Source: Metabacillus mangrovi
GTDB lineage: Bacteria > Bacillota > Bacilli > Bacillales > Bacillaceae
Direction: 5' to 3'
Assembly: GCF_009711125.1 (NCBI RefSeq)
Contig: NZ_WMIB01000005.1
Coordinates: 124,001-188,000, forward strand
DNA length: 64,000 nt
Made by a program: the position numbers and the translations under genes. Shown here piece by piece: positions 54,606-61,821 of the stretch. How positions within the stretch are numbered: position 1 is the first letter of the stretch; every line of letters begins with the position of its first letter. The notes beneath the pieces are model-generated. The model was not told where the DNA came from. It saw nothing but the letters and a program-made list of their open reading frames with translations, and made no database searches.

Positions 54606-55108
54606 TTACAATGTCGCTGTTTGCAGCGATCGGTCTTGCCCTGCACAGCATCATCCCCCCGATTTTTTTCGGAATGAAGCCGGATATGATGCTGACAATG
54701 ATGTTTCTCGGAATCGCCCTTTTTCCATCTTTAAAAAATGCACTGGTTCTCGGGTTTTTAACCGGTATCCTTTCCGCTCTGACCACCGGATTTCCAGGCG
54801 GACAGCTGCCGAACATCATCGATAAGCCGATTACAGCACTGGCATTCTTCCTGATGCTTACCGCTGCAGCCAAGCTGTTTAAGAAAGCGGGTATACCTGT
54901 CCTTACTGCAGTTTGCACCATCCTGTCAGGAACCATTTTCCTGGGAAGTGCACTTCTGATTGTCGGACTGCCAGGCGGAGCAGGATTTGCTTCTCTGTTC
55001 GGATTGGTTGTCATCCCGGCAGCGATCCTGAATACGGTTGCCATCATCGTCCTGTATCCAATCACAGCTTCTATTCACAAACGCTCAAAAACCGCTTCAG
55101 CGGCATAA
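54587..55108 (+). CDS. trpP: Tryptophan transporter TrpP
   Basis: A 173-residue membrane protein with five or six hydrophobic segments, matching B. subtilis TrpP (172 residues, formerly YhaG), which imports tryptophan. The starting MKTKELVTMSLFAAIGLALHS and the VGLPGGAGFASLFGLVVIPA segment are typical. GAGGAG precedes the ATG and lies inside a run of NAG triplets that would bind TRAP. A possible -10 TATAAT is at 54502, within the end of the preceding transcript. Confidence 0.92.
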   Translation: MKTKELVTMSLFAAIGLALHSIIPPIFFGMKPDMMLTMMFLGIALFPSLKNALVLGFLTGILSALTTGFPGGQLPNIIDKPITALAFFLMLTAAAKLFKKAGIPVLTAVCTILSGTIFLGSALLIVGLPGGAGFASLFGLVVIPAAILNTVAIIVLYPITASIHKRSKTASAA

Positions 55109-55112
55109 TAAA

Positions 55113-55145
55113 AACGGACTGGTCCAATTGCGGCCAGTCCTTTTC
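55113..55145 (+). terminator. Terminator of trpP
   Basis: GGACTGG-TCCAATTGCGG-CCAGTCC followed by TTTTCTT. Confidence 0.85.
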
Positions 55146-55150
55146 TTATG

Positions 55151-55336
55151 TCAATGAAGCAGGGACAGCATAATCCCCACCAGCAATGTGACACCGGCGC
55201 CCCCTGCCATGATGACGGCTCTTTGCTTCAAGATCCACTTCGGCGGATAGGAAGCAGCCTGCTGTGCTTTTTTTGCATAATTCAGGGCAGTGAGCAGAAA
55301 AACCAGGCTAATGATATAAAACAGAATCCCGATCAT
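55151..55336 (-). CDS. Small membrane protein of unknown function
   Basis: A 61-residue protein with two hydrophobic segments (residues 2-18 and 41-60) joined by a basic loop (KKAQQAASYPPKWILKQR). The ATG has AAGGGGG upstream at slightly long spacing. It is convergent with trpP. I do not recognise the family. It is kept because of the clear two-helix layout and ribosome site. Confidence 0.55.
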   Translation of the reverse strand: MIGILFYIISLVFLLTALNYAKKAQQAASYPPKWILKQRAVIMAGGAGVTLLVGIMLSLLH

Positions 55337-55402
55337 GCATCCGTCATCCCCCTTTTACGCTTATATATATGCAAATGAGCCGGCAGTATGAAACATGCCT
55401 TC

Positions 55403-55427
55403 GTTTAACTCCCTGTCCGGGGGGTAT
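55403..55427 (+). promoter_or_regulatory. Consensus sigma-B promoter of yhaH
   Basis: GTTTAA (55403-55408), a 13-bp spacer and GGGTAT (55422-55427), both hexamers perfect matches to the general-stress consensus. The yhaH start is 72 bp downstream. Confidence 0.82.
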
Positions 55428-55498
55428 GATGTAAAGAAGGATTTTGCATAAAATCTGTGGAATAGGTAAAGAGAACGGATAACGGGAGTGATGAGTAA

Positions 55499-55855
55499 AT
55501 GTCAAAAGCCAAATCCATCTTATTCGGAATACTTGCCGGAACGGTAGCTGGCGGAGCAGCAGCCTTGCTTTCAGCCCCATCTTCCGGGAAAGATCTAAGA
55601 GGACAAATCAAGGACAGTAAGACACGGATGCTGGATACCATCAATCAGCTGAAAGAGGAAAGCATCGCCCTGAAAGAGCAAGTGGCACAGGCAGCTAAAG
55701 ACAGTGCAGAAGTGATTAAAGAAGTGTCCGGCGAGCTGCAGACCTCTTTGAAGGAATTCCAAGAAGAGATCGAGCCGCACAGAGAGAATCTTCAAAAAGA
55801 GATTGAAGCGATTGAGGAAAAGATCAAACAGCTGGAAGATACACTTAAAAAATGA
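55499..55855 (+). CDS. yhaH: YtxH domain protein YhaH
   Basis: A 118-residue protein. The N-terminal glycine-rich hydrophobic segment KSILFGILAGTVAGGAAALLSAPSSGKDLR (residues 5-34) is the YtxH signature, and the rest is a long amphipathic helix or coiled coil. Such proteins are general-stress and stationary-phase proteins. The consensus sigma-B promoter upstream agrees. It may associate with the membrane. The ribosome site is GGGAGTGATG, six bases before the ATG. Molecular function unknown. Confidence 0.85.
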   Translation: MSKAKSILFGILAGTVAGGAAALLSAPSSGKDLRGQIKDSKTRMLDTINQLKEESIALKEQVAQAAKDSAEVIKEVSGELQTSLKEFQEEIEPHRENLQKEIEAIEEKIKQLEDTLKK

Positions 55856-55886
55856 TGAATATTTCCATATAAGAAATGTCTGTAAT

Positions 55887-55927
55887 AAAAAGGCGCTCAA
55901 ACTTTGTCGGTTTGGCGCTTTTTTTGT
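55887..55927 (+). terminator. Terminator of yhaH
   Basis: AGGCGCTCAAAC-loop-GTTTGGCGCTT followed by TTTTTT. Confidence 0.85.
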
Positions 55928-56048
55928 ATTGTTTTTTTAATATAGTTGGATTCAAGTTATTTATTTAAAAATTTTGTTAATTTACATCTTTATTAATCTT
56001 TACTTTTTTGGGATAATAGAGAATATTAGAAACGGGGAAAAGCAGGTG

Positions 56049-56651
56049 ATGGAGTTGAAGAAGAATGAAAAGGAATACACAATTAAAGAGGCCATGCTCT
56101 TCAGCCAGAGAATTGCCCAATTAAGCAAAGCTTTATGGAAATCAATTGAGAAAGACTGGCAGCAATGGATCAAGCCCTACGATTTAAACATAAACGAACA
56201 TCACATTCTATGGATTGCTTATCATCTGAAAGGCGCATCCATTTCTGAAATTGCCAAGTTCGGGGTTATGCACGTGTCCACCGCCTTTAACTTTTCAAAG
56301 AAGCTGGAAGAACGGGGTTACCTTGAATTTTCCAAAAAGCTGGACGATAAGCGGAATACATATATTCAGCTTACGGATAAAGGGGAAGAAATTCTGCTGA
56401 AGCTGATGGAGGATTACGATCCTTCCAGAAACGCTGTGTTTAAGGGAGCAATGCCCCTGCAGAGTCTTTATGGAAAGTTTCCGGAGATTATTGAAATGAT
56501 GGCCATTATCCGAAACATTTACGGCGATGATTTTATGGAAATCTTTGAACGATCCTTCAGCAATATTGAAAAAGAATTCGAAGAAGAAAACGGACGCCTG
56601 AAAAAGGTGGAAACAGAAGAAGAGCAGCCAAAGGCTGCCGCTAATCAGTAA
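56049..56651 (+). CDS. hpr: Transition-state regulator Hpr (ScoC), MarR family
   Basis: A 200-residue MarR-type winged-helix regulator. The recognition region is [63 protein letters not shown], which is highly conserved in Hpr, and an acidic tail follows. In B. subtilis Hpr represses protease, sporulation and motility genes. I chose ATG 56049 by homologue length. The frame is open to 55974 but that part is AT-rich promoter DNA; a GTG three bases earlier is also possible because AGGTG is close. Confidence 0.93.
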   Translation: MELKKNEKEYTIKEAMLFSQRIAQLSKALWKSIEKDWQQWIKPYDLNINEHHILWIAYHLKGASISEIAKFGVMHVSTAFNFSKKLEERGYLEFSKKLDDKRNTYIQLTDKGEEILLKLMEDYDPSRNAVFKGAMPLQSLYGKFPEIIEMMAIIRNIYGDDFMEIFERSFSNIEKEFEEENGRLKKVETEEEQPKAAANQ

Positions 56652-56983
56652 GAATGCAGGATGGAGCGAAGATCGCTCATCAGCTCGGGAAACATTCCCT
56701 GGCCGTGTAAAGCCTGAATTGTCTCTTTTACATCAAGCTTTTCATTTAGCTCTTCTATAAAAAGCGCAAGGAGTCCTTCAAACCGGACGAAACCTTGCGC
56801 TTTTTGCTGTTTCAGGAGCTGATCCAGCCTGCTGCACAGCTCGAGCACATGAAGGTACTCTGCTTCAGTCAGCTGTTTCTGAAGAATCATGTATGTAAAC
56901 GGATATTTATTCCGATCCAGTGCTGATTGCATAAGTCGAACCTGAAATTCAAGCCTCTCCAGCCTTCTTTCAAAGCTGTTCAT
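56645..56983 (-). CDS. yhaI: DUF1878 family protein YhaI
   Basis: A 112-residue soluble helical protein, of the same length and place as B. subtilis YhaI (DUF1878). The N-terminal [23 protein letters not shown] is a likely coiled coil. I chose ATG 56983 because AAGGGGTA lies upstream; the frame is open further to 57064 but without a ribosome site. It is convergent with hpr with a small overlap of stops. Function unknown. Confidence 0.85.
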   Translation of the reverse strand: MNSFERRLERLEFQVRLMQSALDRNKYPFTYMILQKQLTEAEYLHVLELCSRLDQLLKQQKAQGFVRFEGLLALFIEELNEKLDVKETIQALHGQGMFPELMSDLRSILHSY

Positions 56984-57155
56984 TAAATACCCCTTCTTTC
57001 TGTCTGCTACGTTTATTTTATAGGAAGAACGGCAGCAGAAAAAGGATTTCAGTACTTTTTTCAAAAAACCCTAAACAGTTTCAGAAAAAGTATTGATTTT
57101 TTTTTAGGACGGACGTAAAGTAGGTAAGGATTTATTTTTAGAGGAAGGTGATCTT

Positions 57156-57692
57156 ATGAATTGCTGGAAAACTGTCGACCTTTCAAAAGATTATGGATTT
57201 CAGCGGCTCTTTATGTATTTCATCTTTGCATCCATTATTGCTTTTATCGCTCTTTACCTTCCTCTGTCGATGGTAGAACCAGCCAGAAAGCCGGATGCAG
57301 GAGAAGTTATCTATTTTGCTGTGATTCTTGCTTTAATTTTACCTGTTCATAAAATGCTTCATGCACTCCCGCTAATGCTAAGCGGCAATATGCCTAAAGC
57401 AAAAATTGAATACGCAGCAATGATCCCTATGCTGCGTCTGAAGCCATGTGTCTGTGTTTCAAAGCAAGTGATGCTGGCTACCCTGCTGGCGCCTTTTATC
57501 CTATTGACTGCTGCCGGTATCCAGGCAAGCCTGCTCATGCCGGAATATGTGCATTACTTCTGTCTCGCTTCCGCTCTCCATATCGGCTGGTGCATACCCG
57601 ATCTAATTTATGCCCGCCAAATCGTCGCAGCTCCGAGATCCTGCAGGGTGGACGAAGGACGGAATGCTTTAGAAATTCTGATTGAAAAATAG
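57156..57692 (+). CDS. DUF3267-type membrane protein (YhaJ-like)
   Basis: A 178-residue membrane protein with about four hydrophobic segments. HKMLHALPLMLSG near residue 65 is the DUF3267 zinc-protease-like motif, with HxxxH kept and the glutamate replaced. So a metal site is possible but proteolytic activity is doubtful. GAGGAAGGTG precedes the ATG. The location beside yhaI suggests it corresponds to YhaJ; I am not certain enough of the family to assign the symbol. Confidence 0.72.
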   Translation: MNCWKTVDLSKDYGFQRLFMYFIFASIIAFIALYLPLSMVEPARKPDAGEVIYFAVILALILPVHKMLHALPLMLSGNMPKAKIEYAAMIPMLRLKPCVCVSKQVMLATLLAPFILLTAAGIQASLLMPEYVHYFCLASALHIGWCIPDLIYARQIVAAPRSCRVDEGRNALEILIEK

Positions 57693-57693
57693 A

Positions 57694-57722
57694 AGAGCCT
57701 GACGCCAGGCTTTTTTCTTTTT
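57694..57722 (+). terminator. Terminator downstream of the DUF3267-type gene
   Basis: GCCTG-ACGC-CAGGC followed by TTTTTTCTTTTTC. Confidence 0.78.
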
Positions 57723-57802
57723 CTGCCCCTTTGCATATCTGTATCTTTTTTAGCGAATATTTGGTAACCTTATACTTATCAGTGAGGAAAGGGGGATCTC
57801 AT

Positions 57803-57982
57803 ATGATCATCTTATTCATTTTCTTTGCTGTCTTCATACTGTTCTATATAAATACATTAACGAACCGGCTCTGTTTAGTTCGTGAGATTCCTGAAGACCG
57901 TCAAACGAAGGTGTTTCGTATGATTAATGTCCTTATTACGATTCTGCTGATCTCTTCGTATATAGAAATTCTTTATACATAG
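57803..57982 (+). CDS. Small membrane protein of unknown function
   Basis: A 59-residue protein with hydrophobic segments at residues 2-18 and 42-57 around a charged loop (VREIPEDRQTKVF). I chose ATG 57803, preceded by AAAGGGGGA at good spacing. A longer frame from 57731 has no ribosome site. Family not recognised. The sequence around it, with several tiny membrane-protein genes, is typical of sporulation-related regions in Bacillus, but no such role is shown. Confidence 0.6.
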   Translation: MIILFIFFAVFILFYINTLTNRLCLVREIPEDRQTKVFRMINVLITILLISSYIEILYT

Positions 57983-58017
57983 AACTCGGAATCTGCTTGT
58001 CCGAATGGTCAACGAAC

Positions 58018-58056
58018 AAAAAGTCCGGCCTTATACAGGGACCGGATTTTTTGCAT
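58018..58056 (+). terminator. Probable terminator after the small membrane protein
   Basis: AGTCCGGCC-loop-GGGACCGGATT followed by TTTTTGC; the stem is moderate. Confidence 0.55.
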
Positions 58057-58173
58057 GCAGGGAGATAATGAAAAAGCGCACCTTTTCAGGTACGCTCCTC
58101 ATGCAAAAGCTTTATTTCAATGAGCCGGTTCGGTTAACCCCCGCTGTCCAGCCCGGTGCAAAGCTATTTCAGC

Positions 58174-58257
58174 TTACAGCCAAGCTGCACCAACGATTAC
58201 CAACAAAATGAACAACACAACGATTAACGCGAAACCTCCAGCGTATCCACCGCCCAT
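58174..58257 (-). CDS. YjcZ/SscA-type mini protein
   Basis: A 27-residue protein MGGGYAGGFALIVVLFILLV plus IVGAAWL: a glycine-tyrosine start, then one membrane helix. This is the sporulation-specific tiny-TM family of Bacillus, which includes YjcZ and the spore-coat assembly protein SscA. TAAGGAGGTG precedes the ATG. A CATAGTATA, matching the sigma-K -10 CATANNNTA, lies 28-36 bases upstream. Confidence 0.8.
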   Translation of the reverse strand: MGGGYAGGFALIVVLFILLVIVGAAWL

Positions 58258-58284
58258 TGAACACACCTCCTTACTAATGGTTAA

Positions 58285-58293
58285 GATATACTA
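58285..58293 (-). promoter_or_regulatory. Sigma-K-like -10 element
   Basis: Read leftward, CATAGTATA fits CATANNNTA. No clear AC-type -35 was found at the expected distance, so this is only a candidate for mother-cell expression of the mini gene at 58257. Confidence 0.4.
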
Positions 58294-58360
58294 TGCATTC
58301 GTGACGTATTGCGAATGGGCTTTTATCCTGCTCTATGCAGTTAACATCCGCCCTTATTTT

Positions 58361-58444
58361 CTAGTGAATATAGGCTGCCCCTACAATAATCACCAAGATA
58401 AACAAAACAACAATAAGCGCAAAGCCGGAATTATATCCTCCCAT
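58361..58444 (-). CDS. YjcZ/SscA-type mini protein, second copy
   Basis: A 27-residue protein, MGGYNSGFALIVVLFILVII plus VGAAYIH, closely similar to the gene at 58174-58257 and probably its tandem duplicate. AAAGGAGG lies upstream of the ATG. Both genes lie between the DUF3267 region and prsA, where B. subtilis keeps sscA (yhzE) to the best of my recollection. Their likely role is in late spore coat formation, inferred from the family. Confidence 0.8.
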   Translation of the reverse strand: MGGYNSGFALIVVLFILVIIVGAAYIH

Positions 58445-58745
58445 GCCGTTCAGCCTCCTTTCGCATTTCAAGACAGTATATGCCCGGGTGCCCGGCTTGC
58501 TAAGGGCTTATGCCCAGTTGACGAAAATTCCTTAATTTCACATAATTTCACATATTAGCCTCTTCATCGTATATATGGAGCGGTTTTACTCCATCATAAG
58601 CTTTGAAAACCGCTTCCGGATCCGCCTCTGTTTACTATTATGGCGGGGTTCATTTGACAGATTAGGTTGCAAAAGTCTATTGAACATGGCACAATGTTTT
58701 ATAGTGTTTAGTACAAACAATAATAGGCAGGAGTTGTATCGACTA
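58445..58745. other. Gap between the mini genes and prsA
   Basis: About 300 bp with no gene. A likely prsA promoter is TTGCAA (near 58663), a 17-bp spacer and CACAAT. Leftward, CATATACT near 58477 could be a sporulation -10 for the mini gene. Confidence 0.4.
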
Positions 58746-59627
58746 ATGAAAAAAATGGCTATTGCAGCTATTACAGCAACAAGCCTGTTCGCTCTTGGCG
58801 CATGCAGCAACAGTGGAGCTGGCGGGTCTGACGTTGTAGCCGAGACGAAAGCTGGGAACATCACAAAGGACGAGCTTTATGAAGCAATGAAATCCCGTGC
58901 CGGTGAACAAGTGCTTACTGAACTCGTTCATAACAAAGTACTGGGTGAAAAATACAAAGTTTCAAAAGAAGAAATCTCTAAAGAACTTGAGAGCATCAAG
59001 TCCCAATACGGCGCCGAGCAGATCGACATGCTGATCAAAGAACAAGGCGAAGAAGCGGTTAACAACATGGTGAAAACAGAGCTTCTGCGTAAGAAAGCTG
59101 CTGAAACCGAAGCAAAAGTTACAGATGAAGATGTAAAGAAATACCACGAGAGCCTTAAAGGCAAAATCAAGGCAAGCCACATTCTCGTAAAAGATGAAAA
59201 AACAGCAAACGAAGTAAAGAAAAAGCTTGATGGCGGTGCAAAATTTGAAGACCTCGCCAAAGAATACTCTGAGGACGGCTCTGCCCAAACCGGCGGCTCC
59301 CTTGGATGGTTTGACAACAAGCAAATGGTGAAGGAATTCACTGAAGCAGCATTCAAGCTGAAAAAAGGAGAAGTCAGCCAGCCTGTCAAATCCGAATTCG
59401 GCTACCACATCATCCGTGCGGATGACACATACAGATCATATGATGAAATGAAAGCTGAACTGAAAAAAGAAGTTCAGCAGCAAAAATCACAGGACCCTGC
59501 TGCGATGCAGGAAGCCATTGACAAAGCCTTGAAAGACGCAAAAGTGGAAGTTAAAGATAAAAAGCTTAAAGATACGTTTAAAGCCCCTGAACAGCCTGCA
59601 ATGCCAGAAGAGCAGCCTGCTCAATAA
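58746..59627 (+). CDS. prsA: Foldase lipoprotein PrsA
   Basis: A 293-residue membrane-anchored foldase helping secreted proteins, including penicillin-binding proteins, to fold outside the membrane. The lipobox LGAC gives the lipidated cysteine at residue 20. A parvulin (PpiC) domain lies at about 130-225 (KASHILVKDEKTANEVKKKL ... GYHIIRADD), flanked by helical chaperone parts, and the tail is proline/glutamine-rich. I chose ATG 58746 because the signal peptide begins there; the frame is open to 58575 but that spans the promoter. AGGAG lies 12 bases upstream. Confidence 0.94.
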   Translation: MKKMAIAAITATSLFALGACSNSGAGGSDVVAETKAGNITKDELYEAMKSRAGEQVLTELVHNKVLGEKYKVSKEEISKELESIKSQYGAEQIDMLIKEQGEEAVNNMVKTELLRKKAAETEAKVTDEDVKKYHESLKGKIKASHILVKDEKTANEVKKKLDGGAKFEDLAKEYSEDGSAQTGGSLGWFDNKQMVKEFTEAAFKLKKGEVSQPVKSEFGYHIIRADDTYRSYDEMKAELKKEVQQQKSQDPAAMQEAIDKALKDAKVEVKDKKLKDTFKAPEQPAMPEEQPAQ

Positions 59628-59637
59628 CGCTAATATC

Positions 59638-59676
59638 AGCCCGCCTGCAGATTAATGGTCTGCAGGCGGGCTTTTT
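59638..59676 (+). terminator. Terminator of prsA
   Basis: AGCCCGCCTGCAG-loop-CTGCAGGCGGGCT followed by TTTTG. Confidence 0.92.
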
Positions 59677-60275
59677 GCTGCAAAAGTTTACCCTTTCCGG
59701 CCGTTTTCAACAGCGGGCCCATCCCGGGCAACACTTGTGAGCTCTGCGGCGCGGCTGAACCGGTCTGCCTGCACGCTGCCCCACTGCTATGACTAAAAGC
59801 TTTTACATAGCGTTCCTGTGTCGCTCAGCGGCAGCAGATTGGGGACCAATGAAGGTCAGCCGATCTGTAAGGCTTCCGCCCTCCCTTAGTCAGCCGATCT
59901 ATTTTTTTGTTACAGCTTCTGCCTATCAATACCTGATTAACCCGGGCAGCAATTTCCTGCCTTGAAGAACGACCCTACAGACCCTTAGCTAATGATCATA
60001 ATACTGATCTCCCTGAATCAGCGAAATCTCCTGCGTAAGACTCCTTCGCCTCCTGAAATGATCCGTTTCAAAAAAATAAATCTCTCCTCCGCCCGCCGTC
60101 CTTCAAGGGTTTTTCCCTTACCGGGCTGTTCAGCACTTGCTATTTATTCCTGTACCTGTTATCCTAGTTAAGAATTATTTTTGTTCGGATATTAAGATCG
60201 AATACGTTTCAGCTTGATATTTCTAGAGCAAGAATAGTAACACGTTTGTGCGTACATGCACTAGGAGGTAACAAA
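59677..60275. other. Long gene-free gap upstream of the cold-shock gene
   Basis: About 600 bp without a frame having both length and ribosome site. The first part is GC-richer than usual and GTCAGCCGATCT occurs twice (59855-59866 and 59889-59900), the second followed by a T-run. The last 80 bp are the AT-rich leader of the cold-shock gene with a small hairpin GTGC-GTACAT-GCAC just before its AGGAGGT. No riboswitch class was recognised on either strand. Confidence 0.45.
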
Positions 60276-60476
60276 ATGTTAGAAGGTACAGTTAAGTGGT
60301 TTAATGCAGAAAAAGGTTTCGGATTCATCGAGCGCGAAGATGGCGACGATGTATTCGTACACTTCTCCGCTATCCAAGGCGACGGGTTCAAAACTCTAGA
60401 AGAAGGCCAAAAAGTTACTTTTGAAATCGTTCAAGGTAACCGTGGCGATCAAGCTGCTAACGTAGAAAAAGCATAA
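60276..60476 (+). CDS. Cold-shock protein, CspB/CspD type
   Basis: A 66-residue single cold-shock domain protein. RNP1 is KGFGFIE (residues 13-19) and RNP2 is VFVHFSAI; the aromatic nucleic-acid-binding residues are all present. It acts as an RNA chaperone, binding single-stranded RNA. AGGAGGT precedes the ATG at ideal spacing. The long leader upstream could carry cold regulation as in other csp genes. Which of the B. subtilis paralogues it matches cannot be told. Confidence 0.93.
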   Translation: MLEGTVKWFNAEKGFGFIEREDGDDVFVHFSAIQGDGFKTLEEGQKVTFEIVQGNRGDQAANVEKA

Positions 60477-60486
60477 TTTACAATCG

Positions 60487-60522
60487 AAAGAAGCCGGCTC
60501 AATTGAGCCGGCTTCTTTTTTA
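60487..60522 (+). terminator. Terminator of the cold-shock gene
   Basis: AAAGAAGCCGGCTC-AATT-GAGCCGGCTTCTTT followed by TTTT. Confidence 0.93.
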
Positions 60523-60536
60523 AAAAGCATACAGCA

Positions 60537-60566
60537 GAATACCCGGCTCTCAGGCCGGGTATTCTT
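60537..60566 (-). terminator. Terminator of yhaL
   Basis: GAATACCCGG-CTCTCAGG-CCGGGTATTC, directly beyond the yhaL stop, read leftward. Confidence 0.78.
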
Positions 60567-60567
60567 A

Positions 60568-60756
60568 TCAAACAGATATTTTTTCTACCTTTCTTCGTTC
60601 ACGTTCCGCTTTAATCCGTTCAAGATATATTTGGCCTTCCTGTTCAATGAATTCATCGTCAGACCGCTTATCTTCTCTCGTAAGCGATACAAACTTGTAT
60701 CCGCTGAACAGTACTCCCCCCATGCACAGATAAATCCACCAAGGCAATGCCAGCAT
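60568..60756 (-). CDS. yhaL: Sporulation protein YhaL family
   Basis: A 62-residue protein with one membrane segment at residues 4-24 (PWWIYLCMGGVLFSGYKFV) and a highly charged cytoplasmic tail (EDKRSDDEFIEQEGQIYLERIKAERERRKVEK). This is the layout of the sporulation protein YhaL. GAAGGGGGA precedes the ATG. It lies 71 bp after yhaM. Its molecular role is not known. Confidence 0.85.
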   Translation of the reverse strand: MLALPWWIYLCMGGVLFSGYKFVSLTREDKRSDDEFIEQEGQIYLERIKAERERRKVEKISV

Positions 60757-60827
60757 TCGGTTTCCCCCTTCTCATTCTAATGTCCAGGCTTTTACCTCAT
60801 GCTTATGCGCTTGGCTTCCACTTTATG

Positions 60828-61772
60828 CTACTTATGGAAAACAGGCTTGTAGAAAGAACGGTTTTCGAGGGCAAACACTCTCTCTGAGAATTCTCCCGGT
60901 TTTACCCTTTCAAGAGCACGATCAAGCATGTTCATCTTCGCATCGAGATTATCAATATAGTGCAGAATCTCGGCCTCTTTAATCATAGGCGGCTTCGGGC
61001 TTCCCCACTCAGCTTTTCCATGATGGGAGAGAATCAGATGCTGCAGAATCACGACTTCTTCAGAATCAATGTCAAGTTCTTTTGCAGCCTGTGCGATTTC
61101 GTTCACCATAATGGAAATATGGCCAAGAAGGTTTCCTTCGACAGTATACGTCGTGCTGATTGGGCCGCTGAGCTCAGTAACTTTCCCCAAGTCGTGCAGG
61201 ATGACTCCCGCATACAGCAGATCGGTGTCAAGGGAAGGATACAGGGCTGCAATGGACTTTGCAAGCTTCAGCATGGATACTACATGATAAGCAAGTCCTG
61301 ATACAAACTCATGATGATTTTTGGTTGCTGCCGGATATTCCAGCAGCGCCTGCTGATGCTCTTTGACCAGATTCCTTGTGATTCTTTGGATGTTCGGGTT
61401 CTTCATTTCAAAAATATATTGAGTGATGGTATCCATCATTTCATCTTTTTTGAGAGGGGCTGTTTCCAGAAAATCTGAAACATCAAAACTTTCATGGTCT
61501 TGCAGCGGGCGGATGTTTTTTATCTTAAGCTGGTTTCTGCCTCTGTAATGATGGATATCGCCTGCAATTTTAACGATCCCCTGTGCACTGTAGGTTTGCT
61601 CGTCCTCTTGTTTCGCATCCCACAATTTTGCTTCAATTTCTCCGCTCTGGTCCTGGAGGATGAGGGTTAAAAAGGGTTTTCCGTTGCTTGCTACCCCTTT
61701 TGTCGATGACTTGATCAGGAGGTAAAGCTCCACCTGTTCTCCGACATCAAAATGCATTACTCCTTTAGACAT
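60828..61772 (-). CDS. yhaM: 3'-5' exoribonuclease YhaM
   Basis: A 314-residue nuclease. An N-terminal OB-fold (about residues 12-95, with [16 protein letters not shown]) precedes an HD domain holding the metal site: [15 protein letters not shown], then [14 protein letters not shown], then [15 protein letters not shown]. YhaM degrades RNA, and single-stranded DNA in vitro, from the 3' end. GGGAGGAATC precedes the ATG. It lies 49 bp after yhaN, in the usual yhaONM order. Confidence 0.94.
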   Translation of the reverse strand: MSKGVMHFDVGEQVELYLLIKSSTKGVASNGKPFLTLILQDQSGEIEAKLWDAKQEDEQTYSAQGIVKIAGDIHHYRGRNQLKIKNIRPLQDHESFDVSDFLETAPLKKDEMMDTITQYIFEMKNPNIQRITRNLVKEHQQALLEYPAATKNHHEFVSGLAYHVVSMLKLAKSIAALYPSLDTDLLYAGVILHDLGKVTELSGPISTTYTVEGNLLGHISIMVNEIAQAAKELDIDSEEVVILQHLILSHHGKAEWGSPKPPMIKEAEILHYIDNLDAKMNMLDRALERVKPGEFSERVFALENRSFYKPVFHK

Positions 61773-61821
61773 GCTGATTCCTCCCTGTATTTATCTGTGA
61801 ATAAGTATAACATAACCGGCT

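Noticed and set aside
55974-56048. N-terminal extension of Hpr
   Set aside because: The extra 25 residues derive from AT-rich upstream DNA and are absent from known Hpr proteins.
59690-60240. Riboswitch or known structured RNA on the minus strand
   Set aside because: I could not match conserved cores of any class I know; left as an unexplained gap.
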